Under the pieces are notes generated by a model. That model was not told where the DNA came from. It was given only the letters and a program-made list of their open reading frames with translations, and ran no database searches. Source: Candidatus Peribacteria bacterium (GTDB lineage Bacteria; Patescibacteria; JAEDAM01; Absconditabacterales; Absconditicoccaceae). From it: DNA of 44,122 nt. Of this stretch, positions 18,620-27,409 are shown one piece after another. A program made the translations under genes and the position numbers. How positions within the stretch are numbered: the first letter of the stretch is position 1; every line of letters begins with the position of its first letter. The DNA lies in assembly GCA_031261265.1 (NCBI GenBank), contig JAISKI010000045.1, positions 1 to 44,122 of the forward strand. The letters are read 5' to 3'.

Positions 18620-19294
18620 TTACTTAGTATAGTAATACTTCTCTCTCAGATATTCCCGTAATTTTTCTTTGTCAGAGATAAATTCTGGATCAAAAATCAG
18701 TCCAATGCGTCTTGTTCCGCTTTCAGATTGTTCTTCCATTTTAAGAATATCCTTTAAAAGAAGAGGCTTTTGAGGAAAGTTTTCTCGACGAAGATAGCCT
18801 CGGAAATCTGCAACTTCTATACGTTCAATTCGAGCTTTTTCCTCTTCTGAACTTAGCTCTGAAAGCACTTTCTGAAAATACTGATGATTACAATTCAATT
18901 TAATCTTACAATCATAGGGAAGTAGAAGTTCTAAATAAGGCTTAATCCTACCTTGGAAATCGGCAACATCCAAGATGATTTCAGTTATTGCATCCTTTTC
19001 TCCTTCCTTTTTCTCCACTTCTTTTTTCCTTTCCATGATGGTCTTCAATCTTGATAAATCCAACCAAGATGTTAAGGAAGCGGTAAGATTGCATAAAGGT
19101 TTCAATTTTACATCGTAGCAAAAGAAGGATCCTCCTTCTATATACCATTTCCATAAAACTAAACTTGTAAGGTTTAACCATAAAATTCTCCGACTTCTAC
19201 ACTGTTGCGGAATCACTGTACTGAATACTAATTTTTCTTTCATACCATAAAATATTACATGATTTATAACTCTAATTCGATTTTCTTTTCTCAT
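18620..19294 (-). CDS. Hypothetical protein, first gene of unit B
   Basis: A protein of up to 224 residues with no recognised family. The middle is strongly charged (ERKKEVEKKEGEKD), and the C-terminal half has strand-helix alternation (ITEIILDVADFQGRIKPYL, IERIEVADFRGYL, RRIGLIFDPEF) reminiscent of repeated VADF(Q/R)G units. ATG 19294 is used; ATG 19240 (MKEKLVFST) is an alternative. No UGA codon. The long leader (about 135 bases) is almost identical to that of unit C. Confidence 0.55.
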   Translation of the reverse strand: MRKENRIRVINHVIFYGMKEKLVFSTVIPQQCRSRRILWLNLTSLVLWKWYIEGGSFFCYDVKLKPLCNLTASLTSWLDLSRLKTIMERKKEVEKKEGEKDAITEIILDVADFQGRIKPYLELLLPYDCKIKLNCNHQYFQKVLSELSSEEEKARIERIEVADFRGYLRRENFPQKPLLLKDILKMEEQSESGTRRIGLIFDPEFISDKEKLREYLREKYYYTK

Positions 19295-19308
19295 AGTGAA
19301 AAGTAGCT

Positions 19309-19505
19309 AGTCCATTTTTTGTGAAGAAATGAAACACAAAACTTTTATATGATATTCTCACTTCAAGAGTGAGAGCGTATTTTATACTGCTGTTAAAGAA
19401 CGCCTCCATCAAGTTTCTTTACATCTTGATAATATGATTTATATTGATTGGTATAGTAAAAGTCAATACATGACTACGATTTCCTGTTGTTAAAGTTTTA
19501 CAACA
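19309..19505 (-). repeat. 197-bp promoter and leader block, copy B
   Basis: It matches 22218-22414 over its whole length with roughly eight differences. It includes the palindrome, promoter, a leader hairpin TCAAG/CTTGA beside GGAGG, and a second hairpin CTCACT/AGTGAG (19357-19373). Confidence 0.85.
19438..19505 (-). promoter_or_regulatory. Unit B promoter with upstream palindrome
   Basis: Palindrome 19485-19505 (TGTTGTAAAACTTTAACAACA), 18 bp, -35 TTGACT (19461-19466), 17 bp, -10 TATAAA (19438-19443). The palindrome centre is about 64 bases before the expected start of transcription. Confidence 0.8.
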
Positions 19506-19593
19506 GAGTGGATATAGTATTTTATAGGCATAATGTTAAAAATGATTGAAATACCGCTTGTAATTTATAAAGAGATTACTATAAAATCACTAA

Positions 19594-19635
19594 AAGTAGC
19601 TACTTATTTCTATTTCGATCACTAAAAGTAGCAAC
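19594..19635. promoter_or_regulatory. Paired AAGTAGC motifs upstream of ATPase copy 4
   Basis: AAGTAGCTACTT (19594-19605) and AAGTAGCAAC (19626-19635), each in the context CACTAAAAGTAGC, end 31 bp before the ATPase start. They resemble an operator pair and recur at 17381-17430. Confidence 0.5.
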
Positions 19636-19666
19636 CAATAGATTTATTTCTTTACCCAAGCTGACG

Positions 19667-20797
19667 ATGTATACGAGAATAATCCACGATGATCTCCTTA
19701 AAAAATGCTTCACAGGAAAAGCGATTATTCTTTACGGTCCTAGACAGGTTGGAAAAACAACTCTGGTCAGACAAATTCAATCAGTTTTTTCTACAAAATC
19801 TTCTCTCTACCTTTCTGGAGATGATAGAGAAAACCAAGAAACCTTACAACCTTCCTTGCGTATTCTTTCTCAGATCGTTCAGCCTTATGAACTAATTATT
19901 ATTGATGAGGCTCAAAGAATAACGGATATTGGGCTGATCATCAAACTTTTAGTCGAAAATTTTCCAGAAAAACAAATTATTGCCACAGGATCTTCTAGTT
20001 TTGATCTGGCAAATAAAACTTCTGAACCCCTTACGGGAAGGTCTTATATTTACAAACTTTACCCCCTATCCATTGAAGAAACCTCACCCCACGAACCGCT
20101 TTCTTCTCAGCTTATTCAACAGAGGCTCATCTATGGATCCTACCCTGATGCTCTTCTTCCTAAAAATCAATCAACAGAAGAATATCTCCATTACTTAGTG
20201 GAAAATTATCTCTATAAGGATATTTTAATGTATGATGGTATTCAGAAGACTCATATCATCACAAAAATTCTACAAGCATTAGCATTACAGATTGGAAGCG
20301 AATTTTCTTACAATGAAATTGCAACTACGGTCGGGGTAGATAAAATGACTGTGGAAAAGTATATTACCATTTTGGAGCAGGCGTATATTATTTCTTTACT
20401 TCATCCCCTTCATACCAATCAAAGGAGGGAAATTAAATCAAATAAAAAAGCCTATTTTCGAGATTTGGGAGTGAGAAATGCGGTACTCAATAATTTTGCT
20501 CCTTTATCTCTGAGAAATGCCAATGAAATTTGAGGTTTACGAGAAAATTTTTTCTTCATTGAGAGGACAAAATATCTCCAATATCACCATTTCAGAGAAA
20601 AACAGTATTTTTGGAGATGGATTGATGCAGGAGAAATCGACTTTGTAGAGGTAAAAGATACAGAATATACCTGTTTTGAATGTAAATATTCAGAAAAAAA
20701 AGGCTGATCACTCCCAAATAAATTCGTAGAAAATTATCCTAATGCGAGCTATACCGTAATTAATCCTAAAACAGTTGCAGAATATCTTCGTGGATAA
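19667..20797 (+). CDS. AAA ATPase with DUF4143 C-terminus (copy 4)
   Basis: A 376-residue protein. Walker A is GPRQVGKTTL, Walker B IIIDEAQ, sensor IIATGSSSFDL, then GRSYIYKLYPLSIEE, a winged-helix segment (YNEIATTVGVDKMTVEKYITIL) and the DUF4143 part YFRDLGVRNAVLNNF. The C-terminal strand GEIDFVEVKDTEYTCFECKY has an acidic-then-ExK arrangement suggesting a nuclease-like fold. Two UGA glycines (after NANEI and SEKKG) join the pieces. It starts at ATG MYTRIIHDD, matching the degenerate start of copy 1. It ends 4 bp before the terminator of unit C, which probably serves both strands. Confidence 0.85.
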
Positions 20798-20801
20798 AAA
20801 A

Positions 20802-20904
20802 AACTGGAAGAAAAACTCCAGTTAATTTTTGTCCGATGATACTCAGACTTTGCACGACAAAGTTTACTCTCTGGTCTTGTCGTTTGTTTTACCAGTCTGA
20901 CTTA
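20802..20904 (-). ncRNA. Structured 3' RNA with terminator, copy C
   Basis: P1 is CTGGT/ACCAG; the pseudoknot is ACGACA (20878-20883) with TGTCGT (20854-20859); P3 is GTCTGA/TCGGAC; the terminator is AACTGGA/TCCAGTT (20802-20823). It begins at the stop codon of the 20902 gene. Confidence 0.72.
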
Positions 20905-21147
20905 ATGTCAGATGTATCTCAGAAATATATTTCAAAGATTTCTCATATGTAGTGTCTTTAAAGAGGGGGCAACCATCTTCTCCAATATTGAATTGGGATT
21001 AAGATTATTATCAAGTGATTTATCTTGATGACCTAATTTCAATTTTTTCTCTTTCTCTTTAACTTCTTTTTTAAGGAATAACACTGTTAATCCCGCTCCA
21101 ATAGCTATTCCATAAAGAAATATTACCATACCTGCAAGCCACATCAT
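20902..21147 (-). CDS. Single-pass membrane protein, last gene of unit C
   Basis: An 81-residue protein. MMWLAGMVIFLYGIAIGAGL to VLFL is one membrane helix, followed by a Lys/Glu-rich stretch (KKEVKEKEKKLKLG) and a polar tail. Two UGA glycines near the end (RNLGNIFLRYIGH) carry the frame to TAA 20902-20904. No family was recognised. Confidence 0.6.
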
Positions 21148-21209
21148 TTTCTTTCTGTTTTAAGAAGTTGTGTCCTCACTCACAGTAGAGGACTTCACTG
21201 GCTGATTAT

Positions 21210-21785
21210 TTATAGATAATCAACAAGTCCTCATTTCTGAAGAATAGTTCGCGAAAAATAATCGTTGAGGGACGTAGAAGTCGGACCATGATTGCTTAAC
21301 CAAGTCAATATTCCTTCTCCATATTCACAATGGAATTTCCGTTGCCAATCTGGTGTACTACTGTAAAAGTGGCCAGCTTTTTCACAAAATTCGTTTGTAA
21401 ATTCTAAATGAGAAACGATAATGATAAGTTTCTTCTCTTCACCTGCAAAGAATGCATCAATTTTATCCTTTAATGCTTTGATTTTTGCAGGAGTAAAAGG
21501 ATGTTTCTTATCAGACCACAAATTCTCATCAAGAGACAAAGAACTCAATCCTAATTCTTTTTGGAGAACTTCGGCAGAGTCTTTTGCACGAGGAGCAGTG
21601 GAAGAAAACAAGAGTGTTGTCTCTCCCAAGATAGCACTTTCATCAAACCATTGTGGTTTGGAAGAGAAGGCTTTTTTAAGCTTTGTAGCAAGAGCTACGA
21701 TTTGCTCTTTACCTACTTCTGACAATCTATCATCAGAACCATACGCACCGTGGCGAACAATAATAATAGGGCAATATTTTGCCAT
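21210..21785 (-). CDS. Histidine phosphatase family (SixA/phosphoglycerate-mutase-like)
   Basis: A 191-residue histidine phosphatase fold protein. The phosphate-accepting His is in IIIVRHGAY, the second Arg/acid region is STAPRAKDSAEVL, and the second catalytic His is in IIIVSHLEF. These enzymes remove phosphate from small molecules or phosphohistidine proteins. The end GGLVDYL is reached through a UGA codon. It is the middle gene of unit C, 46 bp after the Cys-rich gene. Confidence 0.82.
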
Positions 21786-21831
21786 AACTGTATACGATTA
21801 ACCTTATACTATCGCGAGGTTTCTTAAACAA

Positions 21832-22152
21832 TTAACCAATACTTTCTTCTGGAGATTTGTTTTGGAGTAAATCCAACAAATGTAATGCTTCTTTTGGAGC
21901 ATTTTGTTTTGGATATTTTCTACAAAAGACACCAGATTCTCCATATATTTCCCCTCCGTAGTAACAACCATTACTTACATAGGATACAAGTTGCCTTGTA
22001 TTTGAAGAGTGGTTTGTGTAAACGGGTTCATATTCATCACACCTATTACAACGCTTCTTACAAATATGTATCAGCGTACTAAATTCCTGAGCCGAAATTT
22101 TTCCGCCATTGCGTACTCTTTCGGTAATTCTTAGTATTTCTTCTGTTCCCAT
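21832..22152 (-). CDS. Small Cys-rich protein, first gene of unit C
   Basis: A 106-residue protein with Cys in CKKRCNRCDEY, NGCYYGG and VFCRKY; four or more could bind zinc. It also has a Tyr/Gly-rich middle (YYGGEIYGESG). No family was recognised. No UGA codon. Confidence 0.6.
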   Translation of the reverse strand: MGTEEILRITERVRNGGKISAQEFSTLIHICKKRCNRCDEYEPVYTNHSSNTRQLVSYVSNGCYYGGEIYGESGVFCRKYPKQNAPKEALHLLDLLQNKSPEESIG

Positions 22153-22217
22153 TGTATTTATATTTTAATGGATTAATAATAGTTTGTTCTCTCTTGGTCC
22201 GTCTAGAAACTAAAACG

Positions 22218-22414
22218 AGTCCATTTTTTGTGAAGAAATGAAACACAAAACTTTTATATAATATTCTCACTTCAAGAGTGAGAGCGTATTTTATACTGCT
22301 GTTAAAGAACACATCCATCAAGTTTCTTTACATCTTGACGATATGATTTATATTGATTGGTATAGTAAAAGTCAATATGTGACTACGATTTCCTGTTGTC
22401 AAAGTTTTACAACA
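22218..22414 (-). repeat. 197-bp promoter and leader block, copy C
   Basis: Second copy of 19309-19505 at the same length. Differences are scattered, for example GGAGGCG becomes GGATGTG in the leader. Confidence 0.85.
22347..22414 (-). promoter_or_regulatory. Unit C promoter with upstream palindrome
   Basis: Palindrome 22394-22414 (TGTTGTAAAACTTTGACAACA), 18 bp, -35 TTGACT (22370-22375), 17 bp, -10 TATAAA (22347-22352). Confidence 0.8.
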
Positions 22415-22433
22415 ATCTCACAACAAAGAAAAA

Positions 22434-22560
22434 AACTACCAGATAATAAACCTGGTAGTTGTCCGATCTCTCTGTTTTAGCTAGGTAGTCGGAGCAATCC
22501 TAACCTCTGACCTTGTTCTGTAGATCTAAGATCCACTTCGTTTTGCAGAGAGCGTTTCCT
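22434..22560 (-). ncRNA. Divergent structured 3' region and terminator of unit D
   Basis: The terminator AACTACCAG/CTGGTAGTT (22434-22460) with a T-rich tail follows ATCGGACAA, as in copies A-C. Upstream, GTTCTG/CAGAAC and TCCGA/TCGGA can pair. It is related in layout but not clearly homologous along its length. Confidence 0.5.
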
Positions 22561-22585
22561 TAGTGATAATGGGTGGAAAACGCAT

Positions 22586-22762
22586 TTACCCATACGCGAT
22601 ACGCAGATCTTCGTACACGATTTGACCGTTTATGAATGATGAGGTGCACTTCTCATCTTCAATTGCCTCGATCCGAGCTCTCCTTCCTCTGTTTATTTGT
22701 TCAAGACATGTAGCAACATCCTTCAATACTGGGAATTGGGGACAAAAACGGATTACTGTCAT
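22586..22762 (-). CDS. Small hypothetical protein, unit D
   Basis: A 58-residue protein, MTVIRFCPQFPVLKDVATCL onwards, with a basic patch NRGRRARIEAIE. ATG 22762 is preferred to GTG 22774. No UGA codon. It is supported mainly by its place between a unit-type promoter and a terminator; no family was recognised. Confidence 0.5.
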   Translation of the reverse strand: MTVIRFCPQFPVLKDVATCLEQINRGRRARIEAIEDEKCTSSFINGQIVYEDLRIAYG

Positions 22763-22794
22763 CAGTAGCGACACTTCTTATCTTGACAATGTGT

Positions 22795-22862
22795 ACTATA
22801 ATGAAGTAGATGGTAAAAATCAAGGTCAAATGCCGATTTCCTGTTGTCAGAATTTTACAACA
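22795..22862 (-). promoter_or_regulatory. Unit D promoter with upstream palindrome
   Basis: Palindrome 22842-22862 (TGTTGTAAAATTCTGACAACA), 18 bp, -35 TTGATT (22818-22823), 17 bp, -10 TATAGT (22795-22800). It lies just after the stop of the 768-residue gene. Confidence 0.75.
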
Positions 22863-22883
22863 AGACGAGAAGCAGATATAAAA

Positions 22884-25190
22884 CTACATATAAAAATCTT
22901 TAATTACTTGTATTGCCATCTTTTTTGCAAATGTAGTGATAGATGTTTGCATTTTGGAATCTACTTCTAAATTTGTGTTCCTATTCCGGGAAGAAGGTCG
23001 CTCGTTATCTATTTTCATGGTGTAGGTATCCGCATTTTCATTTTTATTAAAAGTAAGGTGATCCGCATCTCACATAGTATTATTGAAATAGGTAATATAC
23101 ACTTCATCAGGATCAGTTTTTCCCAGACATTCTACAAAATCTCCTACACTTTGAAATGTTTTATTGTATTTTACATCCATCCATAGATATCTTTTTCTTC
23201 CATATTGTGTTATAAAAGGCACAGCACCTACGGTAATTACTCCGCTTTTTATTTCTTCTTCCCGTTCTGGTCAACGAGCTGGATATACCTTTTCTTTTCC
23301 ATCTCACAAAATATCTATTGCTTCATTGAGTTGATCCTTCTGGTATCTTACAATCTGAGCATAATTCTGATCAAATGTTGTAGAAAAATTACCTAGTCCA
23401 TCCTCGGGCAGATCAAAATCTTTGTTTGATAAAACGTATATGGTTACTTTTCCGTCATTACTTTTCATAGTATCAGTAATTTTTGCATCAGTTTGATCAA
23501 TTACTGCCCTGAATGATTCATCAGACATTTTCCCAGATTCTCCAAGATGAAGTACAGTCCCTGCTTTTTTCTTTACTTGCTGTCCCTTAACTGAAAGCAT
23601 AACATCTTTTAAAACTTGGATATCCATTTCCAAAGTTCCCTCTTGATCCACCCAAAACTTAAATTCGTAGTTTTGTTGTCCAGCAGATTCTCTTTCTAAT
23701 CCGTAATCAGATTTAATTAAACTTTCTCGCCGAACTCTTTCTTGAGGAGTATCATAGAGTCCTAATAAAGTCTTTTCGTCCATCTGATGATGAATTGCCA
23801 CAAATCCTGTTGTTTTTTCCCCTAGAGATTGCATAAAAGTAGTAATAAGTCTGATTTGTCCTGCTTTATCAAAATTGAGCAAGGTATTCCCAAAAATATC
23901 GAAAGAAGAACCCTTGAATTTTTCAGGTTGCAACAATACAGGTTTTTTCTTCTTTGTGGAGGAGATTTTTTTTGTTTTTAAGAAGTGAAAAATATCGTCA
24001 TTACTATAAAAACTATTTGTATCGTCGAAAAAGTAGGTATCATAATTATTTGTCGAAAGAGGAGAGAATCCCAAATCGTGTAAACAGACTACTTTATTCT
24101 CATAAATCTTAGAAGTATCTACCCCCACAAAACAATGATCTTTCCTAAATTGTTGTATCTTTGTATTCTCAGGGTCTAGGGGAGAGTAGGGTTCTTTATC
24201 TAGATATTCTATGCCCAATACTTCCTTATACATTTGTGTTTCTTTACTCAGATCTCCGGGTCAAAAAGCAATATGTAATGCACCTAGATACTTTCTAAAT
24301 TTTTCGGTATTTTGTTTAATTACCTCTAGTTCATTCCAATATAATGCTTTGTAAGGTCATCATTTAAGCACATTCTGATAAAGCTGAGCACCTTGGTCCT
24401 TGTATGCATTAGCAAAGGTTAATGTATCTTTTTCTTTCAACAGTAAGAGAGTATCTTGTGCTATGTTCTTCTGTTTCTGAACTCTAAGGGGAGGAAGAGC
24501 CTGTAATTGAGCTAAGTGCTCTTGTATGACATCTGATGGATAGCCCAACTTAGTCATTGATTCAGTAAGAGCGTTTATGTCTAAGGTAGTATGGTCAAGT
24601 AAGAACTTCAATACTTCACAATAGGCAGTGCAGATTTTTTGAGAAAGCTCAGCATGTTGTTGAATTTTCTCCTTTACTTGCTGTTTGAAATGCAAAATTC
24701 CTGCTAATGTTTGTTGTTTTTTTTCTCCTATCTCTCCGCCATTTTTGAATTCGATATCTTGTGCGGTCAATTCCGTATTCAGATAATAGCTAAATTCCTC
24801 TTTCTGAGGAGAAAGCACTTTAGTTCTTTCAATCGTCCAAAATGCCAAATGGCAGAGGTCTATAGTAGGGGTTTTTTGGATATTTTCCACTACATGAGAG
24901 GTAATATGTTGAGGGTCCAGAAAATTAATTTCAACGGGAATAAAGAATTCTGCATCCAATCACTGAAATTTTACCTTCATCGTAATACTGGAAATAGGAG
25001 CGGGTTGTCAGAATCTACGCGTATTTGCATACCAAAATAAGGTATAATATTGATATTGTTTTGGAGTTTGGTCCTTGATGATCTCCATAGATTCGATAGG
25101 CAAAGAAAAAATATCTGTACCCAACTTTGCTAATTCAGTTTTCCAATCTTTTTTTTCTTGTTCTACTATCGGATTGGCATTATTTCTCAT
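22884..25190 (-). CDS. Large hypothetical protein (768 residues)
   Basis: One uninterrupted frame only when UGA is sense; it includes a tandem UGA UGA (after QNVLK) and about eight UGA glycines. No signal peptide or membrane segment is seen and no family was recognised. The first 370 residues are helical and Gln/Lys-rich (GEKKQQTLAGILHFKQQVKEK); the later part is mixed alpha/beta with FDIFGNTLLNFDKAGQ and VTIYVLSNKDFDLPEDG. The start ATG 25190 overlaps the end of the TrmB-like regulator by 11 bp, so the two are translationally coupled and probably act together. Confidence 0.7.
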
Positions 25191-25923
25191 TCTTCTTCAT
25201 TTCCCAAAGTAAATCAAAAATACTCTGCATCGTCAGAAAAAATCTCTCACTATGAATAATTAGTCCACACATATCGTGATCCGTATATAACGCTATCGCT
25301 ACCTTGTTATCATACATCAGCACCTCATCAGGAATATTAAAAATCGGATTATCAATAATACAACTCTCTTTGAGAAAGGTTTTATTAGATTTTTTATGGT
25401 ATGCTCTATTTTCTGTAGAATCACTTAAAATCACCTTTGCAACTACCTTATTTTTCACTCTATTGGGAATGAATGAGTTGGTCAAATATTCTCAGAATTT
25501 ACTATTGAGTTCATGATCTCCCATAAAGGCTTTCAATCCATTAGTGGCAGAAAGCTGGTCATCATACATTCTTTTCAATCCCTCCACTCCTTCAAAAAAT
25601 TGTACTTTTGGTAAATTCCCGAATTTATCTACTATTGCCATCAATTCTGGTACTTTTTCTTTAAGCGTTTTATATTTTTCTTCATATATATATGCTAATT
25701 GTTCTGGAGAAATCGGTGAAAAATAGGTGATTTCCTCTTTCACCACACTCGTAAAAATTCCTCTCTTGATGAGTTCTTTGAGAATAGCATATACCGTCAC
25801 TCTTTTTTCTCCTGCGTGTCTGGCAATTGTGCTACCTGGTGCAGAACCAAGGCTGAGACCTGCAAGGTAAACCTTGGCTTCTTTCTCTGAAAAGTCGTAG
25901 TGTTGAAGTAAATCGATGAGCAT
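25180..25923 (-). CDS. TrmB-like winged-helix regulator (copy 2)
   Basis: A 247-residue paralogue of the 2791-3531 protein. Winged helix: LLQHYDFSEKEAKVYLAGLS and ARHAGEKRVTVYAILKEL. Effector-like half: LPKVQFFEGVEGLKRMYDD, KVILSDSTENR, CGLIIHSERFFLTMQSIF. One UGA glycine (KFGEYL). It is coupled to the 768-residue gene and divergent from the CorC gene. Confidence 0.8.
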
Positions 25924-26023
25924 GGGTAGAGGAAGGAAATAAAGCTGTTATTCAATTATAACAGATAATTTTTAAAAAGCAAAAAAAGTCAGACTTTTCT
26001 ACGAAAGTGAGGACATATTCCCC

Positions 26024-26051
26024 TTGACATTCCTCTACTGAACACTATTAT
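26024..26051 (+). promoter_or_regulatory. Promoter of the CNNM/CorC gene
   Basis: TTGACA and TATTAT with a 16-bp spacer, 45 bp before the ATG at 26096. Confidence 0.65.
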
Positions 26052-26095
26052 CTCTATCGTTATCAGATTTATTTTTCTTTTTCTTATTAACCAAC

Positions 26096-27409
26096 ATGGA
26101 CCCCTTTTCGATCATTGCATTTCTTATCCTTCTGGGCATTTCAATGTTCTTTTCAGCAAGTGAAACAGCATTTGCTGGCATTGCAAGCCACAAAGTAGAT
26201 TCCCTTATCAAACAAAAAAAGAGTTGAGCTAAAGCACTAAAAAAAGTGAAAGCTGATCCTGACGTCCTCTTGATGTCTATTCTCATCGGGAATAATATTG
26301 TAAATATCACTGCTGCTACCTTGGCTACTACCATCAGTATCTCTCTAGCAAAAAGTGTTGGATTCAATGAGTCCACGATTGTGACCATTTCTACCGTAGT
26401 TGTGACGGTTCTGGTCATCGTTTTTGGAGAGATCACCCCTAAAACGTTTGCTATTCGCCACGCGGAAAAGATCTGACTTGCAATTGCTCCCTTTTATCTG
26501 ACATTTACCAAGATTCTTTTTCCTGTGATCTGGATTCTCAATTGGTTTAATAAAAAGTTTAGCAAAACAGGAGAAAATCCTGCTATCAGCCCTGAAGAAA
26601 TTGAGGCATTCATAGAAATGTCTAAAAATGCTGGAGCTTTTGAAGAGACGGAATACAAACAAATTAAAAATATGCTTAGCTTTGGAGAAATCACGGTAGA
26701 AGAAGCGATGACTCCTAGGATCAAGATTAATGCCATTTCTGATGCAATGAATGTGGATCAAGCTATTGATAAACTCCTGACTTTACACCATACCCGTATC
26801 CCCGTCTATCATAAGAGTATTGATGATACGGATAAAGTTATCACTCTCAGAGAGCTTATTAATTTTAAACATGATAATAACGGAGAACTCAAGCTTCGTG
26901 AGCTAGCACTCAATCCCATTACAAAAATCCCCTCCCCTACTCCAATTGATGTCGCTTTAAATGCATTTAAGAAAAGTCACAAACATATCGCTCTCGTGAT
27001 GGATGAATATGGAGGTGTGGCAGGACTGATTACTTTGGAGGATATTATCGAAGAGATTTTTGGAGATATTCAAGATGAAAACGATATCGAAACTGCCCCT
27101 ATCAAAAAACTAGGAAAGTATTCTTGGCTTGTGCAGTCTTTTGTCAGAATTGATGAATTTTTGGATGCGAGTTGACTTACTTTTGAAGAAATCTGAGTGA
27201 AGGAAGAAGAATTTGATGGAGAGACACTGAGTTATCTTATCACGACTCTTTTGGAAAGATTCCCTATCCAAGGGGAAGAGATCCAACAGGAAATCTACCT
27301 TCATCCTGTAGAGAAGCATTCAGAAGAAAGATTAAAGAAAACGCTGACGATCAAAATTTTGCAAATCACAGGAAACACCATCGGAGATTTGAAGATTTCT
27401 ATTCAGTAA
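26096..27409 (+). CDS. CNNM/CorC (HlyC) family membrane protein
   Basis: A 437-residue protein in the usual order: CNNM/DUF21 membrane domain (MFFSASETAFAGIASHKV, LLMSILIGNNIVN, VVTVLVIVFGEITPKTFAI), a CBS-pair domain (MTPRIKINAISD, HHTRIPVYHKSID, HIALVMDEYGGVAGLITLED) and a C-terminal CorC_HlyC domain (YSWLVQSFVRIDEFLDA). Members handle Mg2+ or other divalent cations. Four UGA glycines are read, including those after KKS and EKI. Its last 11 bp overlap the convergent surface-protein gene. Confidence 0.9.

Noticed and set aside
14513..22774. The idea that all regulon genes avoid UGA and so came from a standard-code donor.
   Set aside because: Unit C genes contain three UGA codons near their ends, and several unrelated genes (5456-7577, tmk) also lack UGA.
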